Of a stretch of DNA of 64,000 nt, positions 56,913 through 64,000 are shown piece after piece (within the stretch, counting starts at the first letter, position 1; every line of letters begins with the position of its first letter). The DNA is taken from contig NW_008708645.1 in NCBI RefSeq assembly GCF_000327385.1, positions 2,090,597 to 2,154,596 on the forward strand. The letters run 5' to 3'. A program made the translations under genes and the position numbers. The notes under the pieces were generated by a model that worked only from the letters and a program-made list of their open reading frames with translations, made no database searches and had not been told where the DNA came from. The stretch is from Lottia gigantea. Lineage: Eukaryota; Mollusca; Gastropoda; Lottiidae.

Positions 56913-59343
56913 TAGTAAAGTTTATCAATTTCTTGTAATTTCTTTGTTTTGTTTCTTTCTCTTTGCACTATTTGGTACCCTTTTGTTTTGATATCCACGG
57001 TTCCTTTTTGACTTCCCGTGTTTACTTGCCTTGAGTAGATCTAACCCATTAATTTCTCTAGAGACTTTGGGGACTACCCTCACAACCCAGGGCAGCTGGA
57101 CGTCTGTTTAGAGCGTCATTATTTCAGAAAAGACCATATCAGCAAATTTTTATGTGTATCAGGGAGACTGATAGCATCAATTTGTACCATTCCAATTTTC
57201 AATCAGAAGTCTGTGGTTCCTGCAATTCCACTTAAACCAAACGTCACTAATCACAAAATATGCTGTGTCACATAAGGACTTCGCGAATAGTTAGAATAGA
57301 ATAGTATAGATATCGTATAGCATTGGTGGATCAATCTAGATGTCAACTGATATTGATAATTCTCCAGCATTGTTGGATCTATTTAGATATTTACTGAAAT
57401 TGTCTAGCATTTGTGGATCGATCTAGATGTTGACATTCTACAGATCTGATAGATCAAGTGACATTGTATAGCTTTGTTGGATCTTTCTGGAATTCCGACT
57501 CACATTCTCCACTGACTTTGTATAGCAATGATGGATCCAGCTACAAGTCGGCTAATATTCCACAGTTTTGATGGATCTACAAATTATGTATCTAGATTTC
57601 GACTGGCATTATACATTCTTCATGGATCTATCTAGAAGTCGACTGACACTGTTTAGCTATATAGCCTTAATGTTTTTGAATTTGATGGGGAGACGTACTA
57701 TACGTCTGTATTTTTTTCGGTGAGAAAAACGGTCATTGATTTATTAGAGAAATACCAATGACTTTTTGATCGGATAATAATAGAATTGTGACCGTCATGG
57801 GGGCATGGCCACGTTATTTTTTTACAACCTGACTTGACCACACAGGTCATTGTGGATGGTTTTATAACATATCGGTCACTCGTTGGTCAGAAGCTTAATC
57901 ATCGTCCTTATTCATTTTTCTTTTCGACACCTATCATGCATGAATCTGACATATCATGCATTAAGTTTAATGAAGTTTTAAAGTCTGAAGTTCATCCAAG
58001 CAGGGGTTTCATAATTTTTTTTTCTATTGAGATGTGTTTATTAGAAATACTCGAATATCTATAAATATAAACAAACAAAGGACAACAACTTTAAGATCTG
58101 GATGTTTACTAATATGAATATGATATACCCAAGGACGTGCTCAGAATATCATTAAAATAATGGGTAAACAGTAAAAGTCCGAAACCCACGCTTTGGACAA
58201 TCCCCATTCTTCCCCATTATTGGGTTCTGTTGCGCAGTCGGTTAGAGCATAATTGGTTCTTAACATTACGTCATTTGCATAGTTGACGAACAAAATCGCG
58301 GTTATGGGTTCTATTATAATTTCAATTGAATTGTGAAAGTCCGATGACCTTGCATACGTCATCTTCATCCATAACTCCAGTCGACGCAGCTGTAAATGGG
58401 TACGGTTAATCCAGGAAAGATCAATGTTTCAATATTGTTCCCCCTGTTTAATGATATTTTGGTCAAATTATCAGTCAAATTTCGGTTACATTTTGAAGCT
58501 TTTGTTAATATCTTATTAACCACATACGCAAGACGGTGTATGGTTTATACCCCTATCTCCAACATAACAATTATTGTTTACCCCGTATATTCATTATGTG
58601 CATTTACGCATAGTATTCATTAAGTGCATTCGCGCATAGCCAGACTTTAAATATCTCATCTTCCATATCACAACATCCTCATCATTCCTGTATATAATCC
58701 GAAATTGTGCCGGCCATACAACCCTCCCCCGACCACAACGCTTCCTTACGCGGATGTGTGTGTGTCGGAAGGGGGGAGGGACTTTATGGGATCGAGTCGA
58801 ACCCCTTGATGTCTTAACAGTTTATTGAGTCGTTATGGTTACTGGGCAGAGTGATAGTTTTTACATTTATACCAATATTTTGAACAAAAGCTTAGGGAGT
58901 AAAAAAAAAACGAACCTTGTTGAGTAGGTAACTAAATAGGTAACGTAACGCGACCAGGTATAATTTCAAACATTGGAGAAACTTAGGTTCATCTGTTCTT
59001 GTTGTTGCAGATGATAACAATGTCAATGTATTCGGAGAGTTAACTGATAATGCAGAAATCGGAAACATGAAACAAACTAAAACTTTTCTCTTGCAAAGTC
59101 TCCTCTTGCAAAAATGTGATTCGTTTACAACGTGTTATCCCCGATATGTTTTTTTGGCAATAATGAATTTTCTTTGAAACATGGACGAGATTTCGGGCTA
59201 TATGTCTTTCTAGGGGTAGCCCTAAGCTATGTTTCGTAGTTGTGCTAAGCTAAGACGGTTATAGGTGGTAAAATTCATATAAAAATATAGAAGTTTATGT
59301 AAAGCACAATCAACGGACCAGAGGTTTGCCAACTGGATAGAAT
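56913..59343. other. Intergenic region between NAT and laccase genes
   Basis: No exon was recognised. A foldback family-3 half copy lies at about 57150-57293. A degenerate tandem patch of about 45-bp turns (GATCTATCTAGAAGTCGACT-type wording) spans about 57315-57660. The last few hundred bases should hold the laccase promoter. A short GTGTGTG/GGGGGG patch is at 58756-58780. Confidence 0.48.
57150..57293 (+). repeat. Foldback family 3, left-half copy
   Basis: GATAGCATCAATTTGTACCA, TTTTCAATCAGAAGTCTGTG and TGCAATTCCACTTAAACC match the left arm; the right arm is missing. Confidence 0.8.
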
Positions 59344-62300
59344 ATGGATGTGCTATTTTACTTACTATTTATTTGCTTTATGACTGGAGTAACAGCCGAT
59401 TCTTCCAAATTTTCAGGTAAATTCTGTTTTTAGATTTCAAACACAAACGCAATAGTTAACACATATTGCAACAAATATTAGCATTGTGAAAATATATTAA
59501 GACAAAATAACAAAATTTGCGAACAAGTTTGGCTTTATTGACATCATAATTTTAAGTAATGTGATTAAAAATGGTTATTTTAACGTACAGTTATAGGTAT
59601 CTAGAATTGGTAATGGTAAAATTTGGCGATTATTTTCATCTGATAAAGTGCATTGGTCTTCGGAACAATAATTAAGATATACGCCCACTGGCAGCTTTGA
59701 TTTTGAATAAAAATGTTTTAGCAGTACAGTAACAATCACCAGTATGAAATATTCAACCTTCAGTCATGCACTTCTTTTGAACTCTTTAGGGCGATACTGA
59801 ATAATAATGAGTATGAGTTATTGCCCTTGTTCTTGAAAACGTGTTCAATTTTTAAGATCGTGAAAACTCTAGAAAGCAAATATTCAATCTTCAGCGCGAG
59901 ACTTAATAATAAAACCATGTTTTGTCAATATTCTGCAAGAATCATGCCTTTTAGTGTTTAAGAGCTAAAATGCTAATGCATTTTGAAGAACGAGGTCAAT
60001 AACTCCTATGAATCATATTTTGTTTTTTTTGATTTTCGATGTTTCATCCATGGGTAATAATAAACAATTTCATCCAGTTTCGTCAAAATTTGTCAAGAAT
60101 TGGGCCTTCTAGAATGTTTACGAGCTAAACATTGAAGGACTTTTTAAGAACAAGGGCAATAACTCACACTTAATATTTTTCGATTCTTCGGATTTTCAAT
60201 AGGGTTCATTCCGTCAAAAATTGTGTCTTGTAGAGTGTTTACATGCAATTGTGGACTAACGGACGGACATGGGGGACGGCAATATATGCCCCCCATTTCA
60301 TGTGGGCGTATAAAAAAAGACTTTTCAGAGGCCTGACGAGGAGGACATAGCCCAATAGTCTAAATACACCGTAGATGCCTAGGGTGGAACACATACTTTA
60401 CTGAGAATTTGGAGTAGGGTATCTAGATCTGCTGAGTAGTTTTCTTCTGTTAATCTTCATTATTTTTCATTTAATCTAACATCAAATAATTAAATTCATC
60501 CCAAAGATCAAGATGACACATGCAGCGCTCTTACCTTGACTAAAGTCGAACTTTAGAAAGTTAATAATCCTATAGCGACATTTAGGGGTAGAGATCACAT
60601 AAAATAACGGAACACAATTTTATAGTATACTACTTCTTAGTTTTATTACACACGACGTTTCAACAATCGACATTGTCATCTTCAGGTGACTAATAAGGAG
60701 TAGTATACCATAAAAGTGTGTTCCGTTATTTAGAAAGTTAGAATTTAGTATCAGAGTACAATAACATCTACACCGACTTGAGTCAAATTTAATCTCCTTA
60801 ACACTTGCTATTAAAGGGACAGATTCGTCTTATTTTCTTTAGGTGGATTTGAGTCTTGAATATATGAATATAGTCTTCAGAAGTATTAGCAATGAACGAA
60901 AATGGCATAATTTCTTCAAAAAAAAAGGAATTCTATAATGTCTTTTCTATATATGACAGAGTCTAAAAAATTGACGAGTCGTCTTTTTAGCATTCAAACG
61001 GGGATAATTCTTGACACTAGTCACTGATTAGCTTAGCTTAAACGGATGACGAATCTGTCTCTTTAAAAACTTTGATTATACCTCCTAATTCCAAGAAAAA
61101 CGAAAGACAACGCGAGAAAACATGTTCTTATTAATGAATATAAAGGGTGAAAAATGTAGAAGTTGCTGCTTTTTATCAAGATAGTTTGCCAGGAAAGGTA
61201 ATATACGCCTACTGGCAGCTTTGATTTTGATTAGAATAAGGGAACAATCATCAGTATAAAACATTCAACCTTCAGTCATACACTTCTTTTCAACTTTCTG
61301 GGGCAATACTGAATACTATTGAGTTATTGAAAACGTGAAGGCAAATATTCAACCTTCAGCGCGGTACTGAATAATAAAACCAAGGTTTGCCAAAATCCGG
61401 CAAGAATCATGCCTTTTAGTGTTCGGGAGATAAAATTTTAAAGCGTTTTCAAGAACGAGACCAATAACTCCTGTGAAACATTTTTCGATTTTAAATAGGA
61501 TTCATCTATGGGTGATAATGAACAATTTCACCAAGTTTCCTCAAAATCTGTCTGTGTTTACGAGCTAAATATTAAACGCTTTTCAACAACAAGGGTAGTA
61601 ACTGATTTTCGATACGGTTCATCCTTGGGTGATAACGAACACTCACAACAAGTTTCGTCAATGTTTGTCAAGAATTGTGCCTTCTAGAGTGTTTACGAGC
61701 TAAATATTGAACGCTTTTCAACAACAAGGGCAATGACTTATACTAAACATTTTTCGAGTCTTCTGATTTTCAATAGGGTTCATCCTTGGGTGATTACGAA
61801 CACTCACACCAAGTTTTGTCGAAATCCGACAAGAATCGTGTCTTGTAGAGTAGACGGACGGACGGACGGACGGACATGGGTGATGGGATGGCAATATACG
61901 CCCCCCCCCCCCCCCCCCCCACCATTTCTTGTGGGCGTACAAAAAGGACAGTTCGTGTTTTCTGACTCAAAACACTGTAAGATCAACACGTTTCAAATAT
62001 TTTTTCATTCATCAGTGTTCGCAAGACTCAATGACAAAACTCTAGTTAAACTAGTACATTAACTGAATTAACGATCCAACAAAAAGAGAGGAGACAATAA
62101 CAGTTAGTCAATAATCAAATAAAGCCTGTGGGTTAATACCCTGCACCCATTTGTAGAGATTTGATTGACTAGATCTATACATGTATATTGACACACATGG
62201 ATTTGAAGGCTCAAATTTCGATGATGAGCTGTCTGGGGCTATCTGAATGTTGCTTGATCTATGATCTATCTATCCGAACTTTCGATAAGTATGTGTATGT

Positions 62301-64000
62301 ATTGATTTTGAGGGTATAACGGTTCATTCTCGTTTCAGATTATAACGATCATCCTTGTAAGAGAGAGTGCCAAGATGATGGAAAACCAATGACTTGTGTC
62401 TATGATTTTACATTAGAATATTACTATACCTTATCTAAAGCTTGCTATGACTGTCCTAGAAATATAACTGATTGTTACAGACCGCATTGTGTACCAGCTG
62501 ATGGTGTTTCTAGATCTATTATAACAGTAAACCGCATGCTACCTGGTCCTGGTATACATGTAAGTGAATACTATATTGTCTTTCAAATGTTTCATAGTCG
62601 ATAAATGTTAAAAATACCGAACTTTGGGTACTACGAAACTCTCCGTAATCCGACATATTTATATTACCCACTTGCATGTCGGATGACAAAGATTACATTG
62701 TAATTCCTTTCAGACTCTTAGTAGACATAGCCCTGTAATCCCTTGTCGACCGAGGTATAGGTGTCTCGACATGATATGGTAAAACACAATTTAAAATTTT
62801 GGGGAGAAAACCTTCTTTAAGGAAATAATTTAAGACGCCATTGTTCTTGTGGACGTGGTAATCAACTAGATAGATTGAATTGCAAGGAAGAGAAAGCCTG
62901 CCTCAAGATGTGCAGGCGTTGGGTGGTAATGTTCGGGAAGACAGCTATTAACAAGAAACTCTCTCAGCGAAAACCACTTTTACCGATGTCATGATAAAAC
63001 CTGATCACATTCGTTGGCTCACAATACAAATTCAGATATATTTTGTAGGTGTGTGAGAATGATGAGATAGTTGTGAACGTCCACAACAACTTAGAAACTG
63101 GTGAAGGAACAACCATTCATTGGCATGGTATATTGCAGATAGATTCACAATGGAATGATGGAGTTCCTATGGTTACACAGTGTCCCATTGTTTCTCGCAC
63201 TACCTTCCAGTACAAGTAAGTTTCCAGGCAATACGCTAGAATACAACACCGTTTAATCCACGCTCTTTAAATGAGATCGTGGTTCACTTTTTTCAATGGC
63301 TTGGTATGAGACGATGGATTTAAAGCAATCAACAATCTTAACATACTTTTGGCTGTTCCAGATTCCGAGCTAGCAATCCTAGAACGCACTTCTAGCAAGC
63401 TCATTCTGACGTTTCTCCGGGCAATATGCCTTACCCATAGCTTATACCACATCCCATTATTAATAAAAAGTTGGGACTGTGGTTCACTTTTACAAATGGC
63501 TTCATATGTGGCGGAAACTAAAACGACAATTTGCATAAGCTGTTTCTCATTTACTCACTTCTGTTCTAGGTTCCGAGCTAGCAATCCAGGAACGCACTTC
63601 TGGCATGCTCATACTGGTGTGCAGAGAGCTGATGGGGTTTACGGTAATCTGGTAGTACGACAACCACCCAAATCAGACGTACACTGGTCGCTATATGATC
63701 ATGACTTGCCAGAACATACGATGGTGGTGAACGACTGGTTAAATCAGCTGACTATTGATAGATTTGCTGCGCATCATCATAATGATGGTGATAATAAGCC
63801 GCGTCTGATGTTAATAAATGGTATGTATACCACTTTTTAGTATAAATTACTTACTCACTAATGATTAATATACTTTCTCATGTGAATGCATTAACTGTGT
63901 TTAGTCAAAATGTTGTTTTAGATTTCAGGTTTCGTTTTGCGGTTCTGATCATTAGGACTTTATTAATGTATCTAACAACGCCGAAATGGTCCTTTTTCAC
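59344..64000 (+). CDS. Laccase-type multicopper oxidase, first four exons, cut by the right edge
   Basis: Exons 59344-59416, 62339-62559, 63049-63215 and 63570-63820 join in phase; the last ends in phase 1 at a GTATGT donor, and the rest lies outside. Exon 1 encodes a signal peptide ([18 protein letters not shown]). Exon 2 is the Cys-rich N-terminus typical of animal laccases ([10 protein letters not shown] ... [18 protein letters not shown]) and starts the first cupredoxin domain ([14 protein letters not shown]). Copper ligands follow: HWHG at about residues 122-125 and HFWHAH at 163-168, the first two of four expected clusters. The enzyme oxidises phenols while reducing oxygen to water. In animals it serves cuticle or shell cross-linking, pigment and detoxification; the role here is open. 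Intron 1 is nearly 3 kb and full of repeats. Confidence 0.95.
59672..60318 (+). repeat. Tandem-core dispersed repeat in laccase intron 1, copy a
   Basis: AAGATATACGCCCACTGGCA and AGTAACAATCACCAGTATGA at the head, several core turns, then GGGGGACGGCAATATATGCC and TTTCATGTGGGCGTATAAAA at the tail. Confidence 0.85.
60603..60730. repeat. 128-bp TIR/foldback element in laccase intron 1
   Basis: ATAACGGAACACAATTTTAT and AGTATACTACTTCTTAG are mirrored by TAAGGAGTAGTATACCATAA and AAGTGTGTTCCGTTAT. The core has CGACGTTTCAACAATCGACA and TTGTCATCTTCAGGTGAC. Confidence 0.85.
60811..61066 (+). mobile_element. TTAA-flanked MITE, family 1, in laccase intron 1
   Basis: The copy begins TTAAAGGGACAGATTCGTCT and ends GAATCTGTCTCTTTAA. 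It is shorter than the 332-bp copy because of internal loss, but both ends are intact. Confidence 0.86.
61179..61945 (+). repeat. Tandem-core dispersed repeat in laccase intron 1, copy b
   Basis: The head AAGATAGTTTGCCAGGAAAG is followed by about five core turns. A (GGAC)n patch at 61855-61876 and a run of about twenty C at 61901-61920 follow, then TTTCTTGTGGGCGTACAAAA. This copy best shows the simple-repeat part of the family. Confidence 0.87.
63270..63620 (+). repeat. Imperfect tandem duplication across laccase intron 3 and exon 4 start
   Basis: A unit of about 210 bp occurs twice. First GTGGTTCACTTTTTTCAATG (about 63273) and GATTCCGAGCTAGCAATCCT (63360); then GTGGTTCACTTTTACAAATG (about 63479) and the true exon-4 start GGTTCCGAGCTAGCAATCCA (63569). 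About 50 bp of exon 4 is included in the first, non-functional copy. Confidence 0.85.
63821..64000. other. Start of laccase intron 4
   Basis: Non-coding up to the edge. Positions 63910-63960 (ATTTCAGGTTTCGTTTTGCG) match a block at about 53000-53050, so this is part of another dispersed repeat. Confidence 0.5.

Noticed and set aside
61733-62062. Open frame with poly-proline
   Set aside because: It is translation of the poly-C run and GGAC repeats of a dispersed repeat.

Overview
The window looks like nuclear DNA of an invertebrate animal, most likely a mollusc or another lophotrochozoan. It is AT-rich, its genes have many small exons with GT-AG introns, non-coding sequence is crowded with short mobile repeats, and the protein set fits (arthropod/mollusc-type laccase, LU-domain and EGF proteins, SLC5 transporter). 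The species call is an inference. There is no sign of bacterial or plasmid sequence.

Layout, left to right. Positions 1 to about 4140 hold the end of a broken Polinton/Maverick-like element (minus strand) with fibre-like, adenain-like protease, integrase-like and phospholipase A2-like parts. An 81-bp near-palindrome follows, then a decayed piggyBac transposase (4260-5090). A tRNA-derived SINE with perfect 12-bp target duplications lies at 6108-6450. Two small secreted EGF-type genes sit on the minus strand (8059-11527 and 15351-18729). The first has a 2.3-kb array of about 40-bp repeats in its first intron. The second joins a very basic N-terminal segment to one EGF domain.

Positions 23762-30336 (minus) hold a complete seven-exon gene for the mRNA-export adaptor UIF/FYTTD1. 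Facing away from it, 32967-43893 (plus) is a complete sixteen-exon SLC5 sodium-coupled transporter of the SMCT/SMVT type. Positions 44668-51321 (minus) hold a complete seven-exon gene for a membrane-anchored protein with two LU (Ly6/uPAR) domains. Positions 53498-56912 (plus) hold a three-exon GNAT acetyltransferase resembling NAT16/histidine N-acetyltransferase. From 59344 to the right edge (plus) lie the first four exons of a laccase-type multicopper oxidase, which continues outside the window.

The genes are unrelated in function and show no operon-like logic. The repeats are the common thread: a TTAA-flanked MITE family (8 copies), two long-armed foldback families, a tandem-core dispersed element with GGAC and poly-C tracts, the SINE family, and several intronic minisatellites. 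All exon joins given here were checked by hand for splice dinucleotides and reading phase; none was tested against transcripts.
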